Shown: positions 8,130 through 16,780, counted from the stretch's first letter. The stretch is DNA of 64,000 nucleotides from an uncultured Planococcus sp. (GCA_947493585.1 CANLRI010000001.1:62001-126000), one strand, 5' to 3'. Numbers and translations: made by a program. Notes: generated by a model not told the origin, from the letters alone.

Positions 8130-8866
8130 TGATCAAATTGGAGAAGCTGCATAAATATTACGACCGCCAGCATGTTTTGAAAGGAATCGATTTAACCGTC
8201 GAAAAAGGCGAAGTGGTGGCAGTCCTTGGGCCAAGCGGTTCCGGGAAATCGACGCTGTTGCGCTGCATCAATTTTCTCGAAGAGCCGACGAGCGGCATCG
8301 TGGAAATCGGTGGAAAGCGGGTGGATGCGGCCACTGCCAAGAAAAAGGAGATCTTCGCGCTCAGGACTGCAACGGGCATGGTGTTCCAGCAATACAACCT
8401 GTTCAAGAATCTGACTGTGCTGCAAAATGTCTCTGTCGGTTTGACGAGCGTCAAGCGGATGAAAAAAGACGCTGCCGACAAGAAAGGCATCGAGATGCTC
8501 GAGCAGGTCGGCTTGTCTTCTAAACTCAGCCATTACCCTGCGCAATTGTCCGGAGGCCAGCAGCAGCGTGTCGGCATCGCCCGTGCGCTGGCTTTGGACC
8601 CGGAAGTGCTGTTATTCGACGAACCGACTTCTTCATTGGACCCGGAACTGGTCGATGAAGTATTGGCCACCATCCGCCGCGTCGCAGACACCGGAAAAAC
8701 GATGTTCATCGTAACCCATGAATTGAGTTTTGCGCGGGAAATTTCGGACCGCGTCATCTTTATGGAAGACGGCGTCATTATTGAGCAGGGCACGGCTGAG
8801 CAAATTTTCACCAAGCCCGCCGTCGAAAGAACGAGACAATTTTTAGGAAAAGCCGTCCAAGGCTGA
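8129..8866 (+). CDS. Polar amino acid ABC transporter ATPase
   Basis: Energises the importer encoded with it. The 245-aa single nucleotide-binding domain has Walker A GPSGSGKST (residues 32-40), Q-loop QQYNLFKN, signature LSGGQQQR and Walker B VLLFDEPTSSLD, in the spacing of the GlnQ/HisP/TcyC subfamily. The start overlaps the permease stop (TGATG), indicating translational coupling. The gene lies 42 nt ahead of the homocysteine S-methyltransferase gene with no terminator between them. Confidence 0.95.
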   Translation: MIKLEKLHKYYDRQHVLKGIDLTVEKGEVVAVLGPSGSGKSTLLRCINFLEEPTSGIVEIGGKRVDAATAKKKEIFALRTATGMVFQQYNLFKNLTVLQNVSVGLTSVKRMKKDAADKKGIEMLEQVGLSSKLSHYPAQLSGGQQQRVGIARALALDPEVLLFDEPTSSLDPELVDEVLATIRRVADTGKTMFIVTHELSFAREISDRVIFMEDGVIIEQGTAEQIFTKPAVERTRQFLGKAVQG

Positions 8867-8908
8867 GGGAATAAAGTAAAACGACTGAGAGCGGAAGGAT
8901 GATTTCGG

Positions 8909-9862
8909 ATGAACCCGATTGAACAGATATTGAACGAGTTCCCGGTCCTGATCGTGGACGGGGCCATGGCGACAGAGCTTGAAAACTATGGATGCAATTT
9001 GAATGATTCCTTATGGTCAGCGAAAATATTGATGGAAAATCCGGAGTTGATCAAGAAAGTGCATGTGGATTATTTCCAGGCTGGGGCGGACTGTGCCATT
9101 ACGGCCAGTTACCAAGCGACCATTGAAGGCTATCAGGAAAGAGGGCTGACAGAATCACAAGCGATCGCGTTGATCACGAAGTCCGTCCAGTTGGCAACAC
9201 AAGCGCGCGATGAGTTTTGGGACGCTGCAGCGGATCGCTCGGACAGGCCGAAGCCTTTAGTGGCGGCATCTGTCGGCCCATACGGCGCGTTTTTATCGGA
9301 CGGGTCTGAATACTGCGGCGGCTATGCGATTGGCGAAGAGCAATTGGCTGCATTTCATAGAGAGCGCATTCGGGTGCTGGTGGAAGCAGGAGCGGATATT
9401 TTAGCGTGCGAAACTTTGCCATGCCTTGCGGAAGCGAAAGCGATCGTGAGCGTGCTGGAAGAATTTCCGCAGGTGTCAGCCTGGTTCACGTTCAGCGCGA
9501 AAGATGAGTTCCACATCAGTGATGGGGAGCGGATCGCGGATTGTGCAAAATGGCTTGAGGAACAACCGCAAGTGGCGGCAATCGGCATTAATTGCACAGC
9601 TCCGCAGTTTATCGAATCCTTGATCCAGGAAGTGAAAAGCGCATCTTCCAAACCGGTCATCGTCTATCCGAATTCCGGCGCCACTTACGACCCGGTAAGC
9701 AAAACCTGGAGCGAAGAACCGTCAGTTGGTGCGTTTTCAGCCAATTCGAAAGCCTGGCATAAAGCAGGAGCTGACATCATCGGCGGCTGTTGCAGCACGA
9801 CTCCTGATGATATTGCAGCGATCGCTTCCTGGGCGCGCCAAGGGAAGGCTTCAGAAGTTTAG
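8909..9862 (+). CDS. mmuM: Homocysteine S-methyltransferase (MmuM/YbgG type)
   Basis: Transfers a methyl group, classically from S-methylmethionine, to homocysteine to make methionine. The 317-aa protein has the S-methyl_trans domain with IVDGAMATELE at the N-terminus and the three zinc cysteines Cys229 (GINCT) and Cys294-Cys295 (GGCCSTTPDDI). No folate or cobalamin domain is attached, which favours MmuM over MetH or YitJ. It is the last gene of the SAM-riboswitch operon, so import of a methyl-sulfur compound and its use appear to be co-regulated. A GGAAGGAT-like ribosome site precedes ATG 8909. Confidence 0.88.
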   Translation: MNPIEQILNEFPVLIVDGAMATELENYGCNLNDSLWSAKILMENPELIKKVHVDYFQAGADCAITASYQATIEGYQERGLTESQAIALITKSVQLATQARDEFWDAAADRSDRPKPLVAASVGPYGAFLSDGSEYCGGYAIGEEQLAAFHRERIRVLVEAGADILACETLPCLAEAKAIVSVLEEFPQVSAWFTFSAKDEFHISDGERIADCAKWLEEQPQVAAIGINCTAPQFIESLIQEVKSASSKPVIVYPNSGATYDPVSKTWSEEPSVGAFSANSKAWHKAGADIIGGCCSTTPDDIAAIASWARQGKASEV

Positions 9863-9905
9863 GGCAGTGCCTGGTGCGGGTGACCGTTCATTTTATAAAA
9901 CCTAG

Positions 9906-9935
9906 TTGACAAGTAGGTTTTGAATATAGTCTAAT
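9906..9935 (+). promoter_or_regulatory. Probable promoter of the carboxylesterase gene
   Basis: TTGACA at 9906-9911 and TCTAAT at 9930-9935 are 18 nt apart. The downstream hexamer overlaps one arm of the inverted repeat at 9931-9969. Confidence 0.55.
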
Positions 9936-9969
9936 GTGAATAAGCTTTTTTCGCATTACTTCACATTAG
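9931..9969. promoter_or_regulatory. Inverted repeat at the carboxylesterase promoter
   Basis: CTAATGTGAA and TTCACATTAG are perfect 10-bp arms separated by 19 nt. One arm covers the -10 region, so it could be a repressor operator or a 5' leader stem. No T tract follows, so it is not a terminator. Confidence 0.55.
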
Positions 9970-10018
9970 GGGCAGCTAGTGGGCCTCCTGATTTTTAAAC
10001 AGCTGAAGGAGGGATTGC

Positions 10019-10786
10019 ATGAACGAACAATATCCTGTCATCCAAGGGGCGGAAGCCTTCTTTCTGAAAGGCGGCAGCACCGGCATCCTATTGTGCCACG
10101 GGTTTCTCGGCACGCCGCAAAGCGTCAGGGAATTAGGCGAAGCGCTCGGCGAACAAGGCTATACGGTTTCCTGTCCGCGGCTGCCGGGCCATGGCACCCA
10201 TTTCAAGGAGTTGGAACAATTTTCTTATGAAGACTGGTTCCAGAGTGTTGAGCAGGCCTATTTAGAACTCAAACAAGCGTGCACATCGGTCTTTGTCATC
10301 GGGCAATCGATGGGCGGCACCTTGAGCTTGGATCTGGCCAGCCACCATCCTGAAATCCAGGGCATCGCGTTGATCAATCCGGCGATCGACATCCCGCAGT
10401 TTGAAACTTACCGCAGCCGCCCGGCCCATGCTTACGTCACAGAAGATGCGCCCGATATCAAAAAAGCGGATGCGGTGGAAATCACTTACGGGCAAGCGCC
10501 GGTCAAAGCGTATCAGCAATTGCTCGGCTATATGGATGCTGTCCGCGCAAAGCTCGGCGAAGTCCACTGCCCGGTCGTGTGTTTTCAGTCGCTTGAAGAT
10601 CATGTCGTACCGCCAGCCAACACCGATTATATTCTCGGCAAGGTCGGTTCGCAACACGCGTTCAAGCATGAACTTCATAATTCCTATCACATCGCTTCCA
10701 TGGACCATGAACTGGACTTCATCGTCACTAAGTCCAGCGAATGGATCGAACAGTCGAGTGTTTTGCCGGCTGGTGGGCAAGGGTAA
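10019..10786 (+). CDS. Alpha/beta-hydrolase, carboxylesterase (Est30/YvaK family)
   Basis: Predicted cytoplasmic serine esterase for short-chain esters. The 255-aa protein shows the oxyanion segment LLCHGFLGTP (residues 24-33), nucleophile elbow GQSMGG with Ser97, Asp194 in the QSLEDHVVPP loop and His224 in SYHIASMDHE, the same triad layout as Bacillus/Geobacillus Est30. AAGGAGGG precedes ATG 10019. A complementary CCTCC at about 9984 could pair with this site and modulate translation. It appears to be transcribed alone, between the two SAM-regulated units. Confidence 0.88.
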   Translation: MNEQYPVIQGAEAFFLKGGSTGILLCHGFLGTPQSVRELGEALGEQGYTVSCPRLPGHGTHFKELEQFSYEDWFQSVEQAYLELKQACTSVFVIGQSMGGTLSLDLASHHPEIQGIALINPAIDIPQFETYRSRPAHAYVTEDAPDIKKADAVEITYGQAPVKAYQQLLGYMDAVRAKLGEVHCPVVCFQSLEDHVVPPANTDYILGKVGSQHAFKHELHNSYHIASMDHELDFIVTKSSEWIEQSSVLPAGGQG

Positions 10787-10839
10787 AGTACATCAGATTA
10801 TATCGCCATGTAAATAAATTCAATTTCTTCAAAATAATG

Positions 10840-10868
10840 TTGACAAGCCGGATCAAGGGCCGTAACAT
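10840..10868 (+). promoter_or_regulatory. Sigma-A promoter of the second SAM-riboswitch operon
   Basis: TTGACA at 10840-10845 and TAACAT at 10863-10868 are 17 nt apart, 20 nt before the S-box P1. Confidence 0.75.
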
Positions 10869-10888
10869 GAACTTTACAATTTAATCAT

Positions 10889-10987
10889 CTTATCGAGATT
10901 GACTGAGGGACTGGCCCTGAGACGTCAAAGCAGCAGACCGCAATGCGGCACTGTGCTAATTCCTTGTACCGCGCGTACAGAGATAAG
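10889..10987 (+). promoter_or_regulatory. SAM-I (S-box) riboswitch 2
   Basis: The landmarks are P1 CTTATC/GATAAG, GACTGAGGGACTGGCCC, ACGTCAAAGCAGC in the P2/P3 region and TGTGCTAATTCC. It is less conserved than the first copy around the GCAACC element, which reads AAAGCAGCAGACC, but the order, spacing and downstream terminator are those of an S-box. It precedes the small ORF at 11109 and the oligopeptide-type transporter. Confidence 0.9.
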
Positions 10988-11005
10988 AGAGGCGATCGAA
11001 CGTAT

Positions 11006-11047
11006 GAAACCACTCCTCTTCTTGTCGAAAAGAAGAAGGGGTTTTTT
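11006..11047 (+). terminator. Riboswitch-controlled terminator 2
   Basis: AACCACTCCTCTTCTT pairs imperfectly with AAGAAGAAGGGGTT across a GTCGAA loop and ends in TTTTTT. It lies 18 nt after the S-box. Confidence 0.85.
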
Positions 11048-11108
11048 ATTACGTTAAAACCAAGTAAACAGGTAAGATAAATTATTTTTGGCGAAGGAGG
11101 TGCCTTCA

Positions 11109-11204
11109 GTGGACAAATGGTTTTCGAAATACCGTCGGAGCTTGAGCGGCAGATTGGCGCATCAACACTTCGACGCTTCATTGAAAATCTGGGAACTTGG
11201 ATAG
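11109..11204 (+). CDS. 31-residue basic small ORF in the riboswitch leader
   Basis: GTG 11109 is preceded by AGGAGGT at 11095-11101 with an ideal 7-nt spacer, and the frame runs 31 codons to TAG. The peptide begins MDKWFSKYRRSLSGRLAHQH and ends LKIWELG; it is basic and carries two tryptophans. It lies after the riboswitch terminator and 64 nt before the transporter genes, so it would be translated only when SAM is low. I recognise no family. It could be a leader peptide, a small regulator or a chance ORF behind a strong ribosome site. Confidence 0.5.
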   Translation: MDKWFSKYRRSLSGRLAHQHFDASLKIWELG

Positions 11205-11268
11205 GCTTTTAAGCAGTTGCATACATACTCGAGGCATCATTATTTTTTAAATCATAAGGAGGAACATC

Positions 11269-12849
11269 GTGAAGAATATCATCTTTTTAGTTATCACGTT
11301 AATTGCACTTATCGGATTGGCCGGTTGTTCCGGCAGTGAAGCAAGCCCATCAGATTCAGGCGCAGCTTCAGAACCTGTAGAAGGCGGAGAATTGAATGTG
11401 GCGATCGGCGCAGATCCGAACACGCTCGATTGGATGTATACAGGGGAAAGTGCCGCTCGCAAAATCGGCTGGCATATTTATGAAGGCTTGTTTGCCTTGA
11501 ACCAGGATTTTGAAGCGGCACCGCTGCTCGCGGAAGATTATGAAGTGAGCGAAGACGGAAAAACCTACACGATTAATTTGCGTGAAGGCGTAACTTTCCA
11601 TAACGGGGAACCAGTAACGGCAGAAGATGCCAAAGCGTCCATCGAACGTTGGCTGAAAGTGTCATCTGTCGGCAAGATCACCAACGACCACGTGGAGTCC
11701 GTGGAAGCAGACGGCTCGCAATTGACCATTCAATTGAACAAAGTATACAGTTCTCTGCTTTCTGACTTGGCTGCCCCGAAATCGGCTGCAGTCGTCTTAC
11801 CGAAATCAATCGCTGAAGCGGCCGGCGAAAAGCCGCTCGACCATGACCAGTATATCGGCACCGGGCCATTCCAGTTTGATTCGTGGAAGCGCGGCGATGA
11901 AATCGTCTTGGCCAAATACGACGACTATGCATCTAGAACCGATGAGACAAGCGGTTTGACGGGAGAGAAAAAAGCGTATGTGGATTCGGTCCATTTCAAG
12001 ATCGTCAAAGACCCTCAAGTGGTGGTCAATGGCTTGAAAACCGGACTTTACGATTTCGGCGATGAAGTTCCGCTCGATTTGTACGAAGTGATCGAAAGCA
12101 CGCCGAATATCGAAGCTGGCACCGCCACTAACGGCTATACGGTGTTGACGCCGGATAAATCGGAAGCGCCTTTCGATGACTTGCAAGTACGCCAGGCATT
12201 GAACGCTGCACTCGATAAAGAAGCGATTGCCAAAGCAACATACGGCAACGAGGAATTTTACGAATTGGACGGCGCTTTGTTCACGCCGAACCAAACCGCC
12301 CTGTATTCGGAAGAAAACACAGACGGCTTCCTGTCCTACGATGTGGATGAAGCGAAACGCTTATTGGAAGAAAGCAGCTACGACGGCGAGCCGATCAAAA
12401 TTATCTTCTCGAGCGATTCCAACGATTATAAGAAAATTGCCGAGATCGCTGAACAGCAGCTTGAAGAAGCCGGCTTTGCGGTCGAGCTGGAATCCTATGA
12501 ATGGGCAACATACCTTGAGAAATGGGGAGAGGCTTCCAATTGGGATCTCGTTGTCGTCGGATGGTCCCCGTTCTTCTCGCCGAACCAGGCAGGCATGTTG
12601 AGCCAGGATTCGAACAGCAGTGGCTGGTATAACAGTGAGAAATGGCAGGAGCAAATCGCCCAGTGGGCACAAGCGGAATCCGAGGAAGAACGACAGCAGA
12701 TCCTCGCCGGCTTGAACGAAACGCTGTATGAAGAATTGCCGTTTGAAAAAGTGACGAACATCTCGAACTTGAATGCGCGCACAACCGATATCCACGACTA
12801 TAGCGAATGGTATGGCCCGCGCTTCTGGAATACGTATAAAACAAATTAA
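11269..12849 (+). CDS. Oligopeptide/nickel-type ABC transporter substrate-binding lipoprotein
   Basis: Extracellular binding lipoprotein of the SBP_bac_5 family (OppA/DppE/NikA fold), 526 aa. The signal ends in the lipobox LAGC, and the mature protein has GGELNVAIGADPNTLDW and LREGVTFHNGEPVTAEDAK near residue 105, both typical of the family. GTG 11269 follows AAGGAGG at 11257-11263. It is the first large gene of a five-gene ABC operon under a SAM riboswitch, so the ligand is probably sulfur- or methionine-related, for example a methionine-containing peptide. That ligand assignment is inferred only from regulation. Confidence 0.9.
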   Translation: MKNIIFLVITLIALIGLAGCSGSEASPSDSGAASEPVEGGELNVAIGADPNTLDWMYTGESAARKIGWHIYEGLFALNQDFEAAPLLAEDYEVSEDGKTYTINLREGVTFHNGEPVTAEDAKASIERWLKVSSVGKITNDHVESVEADGSQLTIQLNKVYSSLLSDLAAPKSAAVVLPKSIAEAAGEKPLDHDQYIGTGPFQFDSWKRGDEIVLAKYDDYASRTDETSGLTGEKKAYVDSVHFKIVKDPQVVVNGLKTGLYDFGDEVPLDLYEVIESTPNIEAGTATNGYTVLTPDKSEAPFDDLQVRQALNAALDKEAIAKATYGNEEFYELDGALFTPNQTALYSEENTDGFLSYDVDEAKRLLEESSYDGEPIKIIFSSDSNDYKKIAEIAEQQLEEAGFAVELESYEWATYLEKWGEASNWDLVVVGWSPFFSPNQAGMLSQDSNSSGWYNSEKWQEQIAQWAQAESEEERQQILAGLNETLYEELPFEKVTNISNLNARTTDIHDYSEWYGPRFWNTYKTN

Positions 12850-12878
12850 CGACGAGCCATCAAACAGGATAACTAAGA

Positions 12879-12916
12879 GAAGAAAATCGTCAGGAACGAT
12901 GCTGGCGATTTTCTTC
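12879..12916 (+). terminator. Strong intercistronic hairpin after the binding-protein gene
   Basis: GAAGAAAATCG and CGATTTTCTTC plus an inner TCAG/CTGG pairing give a 15-bp stem, followed by CTTTT. It stands between the binding-protein gene and the permease genes, where partial termination or 3' stabilisation would raise the binding protein above the other subunits. Confidence 0.65.
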
Positions 12917-12942
12917 CTTTTATGGAGAAGGGGGAACAAGCA

Positions 12943-13887
12943 ATGCTGAACTACACGATTCGCCGGCTGTTGTCGGTGATTCCCGTCATGCTGGTCGTCA
13001 GTGTAATCGTCTTTATGATCGTGCATCTGACTCCCGGCAACCCGGCGTTCCTCATTTTAGGGGAGGACAGTTCACCGGAAGCGATTGCTGATTTGGAGCG
13101 TGAACTGGGCTTAGACCAAGCGCTGTATGTCCAATTCTTTAATTGGTTTGCACAAGTCATCACGGGGGACCTCGGAACCTCCGTTTACTCTTCGCAATCG
13201 GTGACCTCGCTGATCGCCGAGAATTTCGGGCCGACCTTCAGCTTGATGGCGCTGTCGACGGTGATTTTGCTCGTCATTGCCATTCCGGTGGCGATCTTCA
13301 TCGTCGCGTTGCGCAAGACTGTCTTGGACCCGATTTTCACATCGGTTTCCTTGTTCGGCGTATCGGTCCCGGAATTCTGGCTCGCGACGCTATTGGTGCT
13401 CGGCTTCGGCGTCGCGCTGCCGATCTTTCCGGTGGCCGGTTATGTGCCGTTTGCGGAAGGGGCGGATGCATGGCTTCACCATATTTTGCTGCCATCGTTT
13501 GTACTGGCGATCGTTGAGGTGGGCATCATCGCCCGGATGCTGCGCGACAGCATGCTCGATTCGGTCAATCAGGATTACATCAAAACGGCGCGCGCGAAAG
13601 GCGTAAAGGAACGTGAAGTATTGATGCGCCATGTCTTCATCAATGCCTTGATCCCAACGACCACGGTGCTCGGCGCTACAGTGGCCGGCTTGCTCGGCGG
13701 CACAGTCATCATCGAAACTTTGTTCACGATTCCGGGCATCGGCCAGCTCTTGGTCGATTCCATCCACCGCCGCGATTACCCGGTCGTACAGGGAATTGTG
13801 TTGTTCATTGCCGGCATTTATGTGTTCGTCAATCTATTGGTAGATCTGCTGTACACATTCCTCGATCCACGCATCCGCTATGATTGA
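12943..13887 (+). CDS. Oligopeptide-type ABC transporter permease 1 (DppB/OppB type)
   Basis: First membrane subunit of the riboswitch-controlled transporter, 314 aa and about six helices. The N-terminus MLNYTIRRLLSVIPVMLVVS and the EAA loop around KTARAKGVKEREVLMRHVF are standard for DppB/NikB permeases, as is the C-terminal DLLYTFLDPRIRYD. The start is ATG 12943, which has AAGGGGG 9 nt upstream; reading from 12922 would add only a hydrophilic MEKGEQA. It pairs with the DppC-type permease that follows. Confidence 0.93.
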   Translation: MLNYTIRRLLSVIPVMLVVSVIVFMIVHLTPGNPAFLILGEDSSPEAIADLERELGLDQALYVQFFNWFAQVITGDLGTSVYSSQSVTSLIAENFGPTFSLMALSTVILLVIAIPVAIFIVALRKTVLDPIFTSVSLFGVSVPEFWLATLLVLGFGVALPIFPVAGYVPFAEGADAWLHHILLPSFVLAIVEVGIIARMLRDSMLDSVNQDYIKTARAKGVKEREVLMRHVFINALIPTTTVLGATVAGLLGGTVIIETLFTIPGIGQLLVDSIHRRDYPVVQGIVLFIAGIYVFVNLLVDLLYTFLDPRIRYD

Positions 13888-13910
13888 CCATTTGGAAGGA
13901 GACGAAACCG

Positions 13911-14741
13911 ATGTTTACTAAGAAAACGAATTTGCTGGCGCTGGCGATGCTATTGATCGTCGCGCTTGCGGCCATCACCGCAAGTTTCTGGCTGCCTTTC
14001 TCGCCGGCCGCGATTTCCCCGGAACAGCGCTTGACCGGCCCTTCAGGGGCGCATTGGTTCGGCACGGATGATTTTGGCCGCGACATTTTCTCGCGGACCA
14101 TCGTCGCGGCCCGGGTGTCCTTGTCTGTCGGCGTCATCGTTGCGGTGCTGTCAACGGTAATCGGCACAGTGATCGGCTTAATCTCCGGCTATTTCCGCAA
14201 AGTGGATTTCGTGCTGATGAGAATCATTGACGGCTTTCTGGCGTTTCCGGCACTCATCCTTGCGCTTGCGCTGGTTGCAGCACTTGGCGGCAGCATCACC
14301 AATATCATCATCGCTTTGACGCTGGCGTTTTTCCCGGTCATGGCGAGAGTCGTCCGTTCGGCGACGCTGCAAGTGAAAAACCAATCCTATATCGAAGCGG
14401 CCCAGACGACCGGATCGAGCCATGCGGTGATCATCGCCAAATACGTATTGCCGAATATTCTGTCCCCGATTATCGTCCAAAGCACCTTCATTTTCGCGAA
14501 AGCGATTTTAGCGGAAGCGGCGCTCAGCTTTCTCGGCGTGGGGGTTAACCCGTCAACGCCGACCTGGGGCAATATGCTGCAGGAAGCACAGATCTACGTG
14601 ACCATCGCGCCTTGGTATTCCATTTTCCCAGGCCTTGCGATCGTCATCACTGTTCTGGCTTTGAATTTGCTCGGCGATGGGCTGAGGGACAGTTTTAATC
14701 CACATCAAGCGAAACGCAAGCGCAAAACGAAGCTTGCCTAA
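13911..14741 (+). CDS. Oligopeptide-type ABC transporter permease 2 (DppC/OppC type)
   Basis: Second membrane subunit, 276 aa. It carries the DppC hallmarks LTGPSGAHWFGTDDFGRDIFSR-like segment (residues 43-64) and the EAA loop QTTGSSHAVIIAKYVLPNIL, with a C-terminal ALNLLGDGLRDSFNPH. ATG 13911 has GGAAGGA about 9 nt upstream; the in-frame TTG at 13884 lies before that site and is not used. Only 23 nt separate it from permease 1. Confidence 0.93.
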   Translation: MFTKKTNLLALAMLLIVALAAITASFWLPFSPAAISPEQRLTGPSGAHWFGTDDFGRDIFSRTIVAARVSLSVGVIVAVLSTVIGTVIGLISGYFRKVDFVLMRIIDGFLAFPALILALALVAALGGSITNIIIALTLAFFPVMARVVRSATLQVKNQSYIEAAQTTGSSHAVIIAKYVLPNILSPIIVQSTFIFAKAILAEAALSFLGVGVNPSTPTWGNMLQEAQIYVTIAPWYSIFPGLAIVITVLALNLLGDGLRDSFNPHQAKRKRKTKLA

Positions 14742-14754
14742 AGGGGGTATTCGA

Positions 14755-15762
14755 ATGCTGCAAGTTGAAAATCTTCATGTCCATCTCGATACACCGGGCG
14801 GCCTCGTGAAAGCAGTCGACGGCGTGTCCTTTTCCATCCAGAAAGGGGAGACCATCGGCATCGTCGGGGAGTCGGGGAGCGGCAAAAGCGTGCTTGCCCA
14901 TTCCTTGATGAAGCTCAATCCGGAACCGCCTGCAAAGTATCCGGAAGGCACAATCCATTTTGAAGGCCAATCGGTGTTGGAAATGGGCAAAACGGAACTT
15001 AGGAAACTGCGGGGCAATGACATCGCCATGATCTTTCAGGATCCGATGTCGAGTTTGAATCCCGTCTCCAAAATCGGCAAGCAATTGATCGAAGCCATTC
15101 AAGCCCATCAAAAACGGCCGAAACAGCAAGCCCGCGAAAAAGCGATTGAGTTATTGGAAGACGTCGGCATTGCCGATGCCAAAGCACGCATGAACAGCTA
15201 CCCGCATCAATTCTCGGGTGGGATGCGCCAGCGTGTCTTGATCGCGATGGCGCTTGCTTCCAACCCGAAATTATTGATTGCGGATGAGCCGACGACGGCG
15301 CTCGATGTCACCATACAGGCGCAAGTTTTGGATTTGCTGAAGGGCATCCAGGAAAAATACGGCACGGCTATTCTCGTCATCACCCACGACCTCGGCGTCG
15401 TTGCCCACTTGGCTGACCGCATCCTGGTCATGTATGCAGGGGAAATCGTCGAATCGGGAAGTGCTGAAGATATCTTCTACAGGACTTCGATGCCATATAC
15501 GTGGTCGCTCTTGCGTTCGGTCCCGGTCATCCGGGAAGGCGGCCCGGAGCGGCTCATCCCGATCGACGGGCAGCCGCCGAGTTTGATCGACCGGCCGGCG
15601 GGATGCGCGTTCGAACCGAGATGCCCATTCGCACGGGACGCATGCCGGCAAGTTGATCCGCCGCTGGAGCATCGCGAAGGCAATCATTCGGCAGCGTGCA
15701 TTCTTTCAAGTAATGAATTCGAAGAACAGAAAAAGCAATTGGAAGGGGTGCTGATAACATGA
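14755..15762 (+). CDS. Oligopeptide-type ABC transporter ATPase 1 (DppD/OppD type)
   Basis: First of two ATPases energising the transporter, 335 aa. It shows Walker A GESGSGKSV (residues 38-46), Q-loop FQDPMSSLNP, signature FSGGMRQR and Walker B LLIADEPTTALD, then the C-terminal extension GCAFEPRCPFARDAC that may hold an iron-sulfur or zinc centre in OppD relatives. AAAGGGGG precedes ATG 14755. Its TGA overlaps the ATG of the next gene (ATGA). Confidence 0.93.
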   Translation: MLQVENLHVHLDTPGGLVKAVDGVSFSIQKGETIGIVGESGSGKSVLAHSLMKLNPEPPAKYPEGTIHFEGQSVLEMGKTELRKLRGNDIAMIFQDPMSSLNPVSKIGKQLIEAIQAHQKRPKQQAREKAIELLEDVGIADAKARMNSYPHQFSGGMRQRVLIAMALASNPKLLIADEPTTALDVTIQAQVLDLLKGIQEKYGTAILVITHDLGVVAHLADRILVMYAGEIVESGSAEDIFYRTSMPYTWSLLRSVPVIREGGPERLIPIDGQPPSLIDRPAGCAFEPRCPFARDACRQVDPPLEHREGNHSAACILSSNEFEEQKKQLEGVLIT

Positions 15763-16775
15763 GCGCATTATTGGATATCAAAGGGCTGCATGTCCATTTC
15801 CCCGTCAAAAAAGGCTTGTTGCAGCGCGAGAAAAGCTACGTCAAAGCGCTGAACGGCATCGACCTCCAAGTCCAAAAAGGCGAGACACTCGGCATCGTCG
15901 GCGAATCGGGCTGCGGAAAAAGCACACTCGCGAGAAGCATTGTCGGCCTGCAGCAACCGACAGCGGGTGAAATCCTATTCCATGGAAAAGATTACGCAGA
16001 TGCGAGCGCCAAAGAACTTCATGATATGCGGCGCAATGTCCAGATGATTTTCCAGGATCCCTACACCAGTTTGAATCCGCGCATGAAGATCGGGGATAGC
16101 ATAGCGGCGCCGTTGAAAGCCTATAAAAAGACCGAGCGGCTGGAATCGAGGGTCAAGGAATTGCTTGAACTCGTCGGATTGAACCCGGACACGCATTACG
16201 ATAAACTGCCGCATGAGTTTTCTGGCGGTCAGCGGCAGCGTGTCGGCATTGCCCGCGCCCTTGCCCTGGAGCCGGAACTGCTAATCTGCGATGAGCCGGT
16301 CAGTGCACTCGATGTTTCGGTGCAGGCGCAAGTCATCAATTTGCTTCAGGATCTGCAGAAGCAATTGGGCTTGACCTATGTTTTCATCGCGCATGATTTA
16401 TCCGTCATCAATCATTTGGCCGACCGTGTGGCTGTCATGTATCTAGGAAAAGTGATGGAGAAATCGGAAAAAGGCGCGTTCTATACAAAAGTCCAGCATC
16501 CGTATACGCAATCCTTGCTGTCGGCAGTGCCGGTTCCCGACCCGTTGCTCGAGCGCGGCCGGGAACGCATCGTCTTGAAAGGCGAGCTGCCGTCGCCGGC
16601 GAACCCGCCAAGCGGCTGCGTATTCCACACAAGATGTCCCATGGCCACCGAACGCTGCAAAAATGAAGTGCCGGCACTCGAACCGAGAGGGCTCTCGGGC
16701 CAAGAAGTCGCCTGTTTTTATCCACTTGTCGAAAAACAGCCGGCTGATGCGCCGAAAGATCCGCTATATGTATAG
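15759..16775 (+). CDS. Oligopeptide-type ABC transporter ATPase 2 (DppF/OppF type)
   Basis: Second ATPase of the heterodimer, 338 aa. It has Walker A GESGCGKST (residues 47-55), Q-loop FQDPYTSLNP, signature FSGGQRQR and Walker B LLICDEPVSALD. A C-terminal Cys cluster (GCVFHTRCPMATERC) matches the OppF family tail. The ATG overlaps the upstream stop in ATGA. A strong terminator follows, closing the riboswitch operon. Confidence 0.93.
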   Translation: MSALLDIKGLHVHFPVKKGLLQREKSYVKALNGIDLQVQKGETLGIVGESGCGKSTLARSIVGLQQPTAGEILFHGKDYADASAKELHDMRRNVQMIFQDPYTSLNPRMKIGDSIAAPLKAYKKTERLESRVKELLELVGLNPDTHYDKLPHEFSGGQRQRVGIARALALEPELLICDEPVSALDVSVQAQVINLLQDLQKQLGLTYVFIAHDLSVINHLADRVAVMYLGKVMEKSEKGAFYTKVQHPYTQSLLSAVPVPDPLLERGRERIVLKGELPSPANPPSGCVFHTRCPMATERCKNEVPALEPRGLSGQEVACFYPLVEKQPADAPKDPLYV

Positions 16776-16780
16776 AAGAA

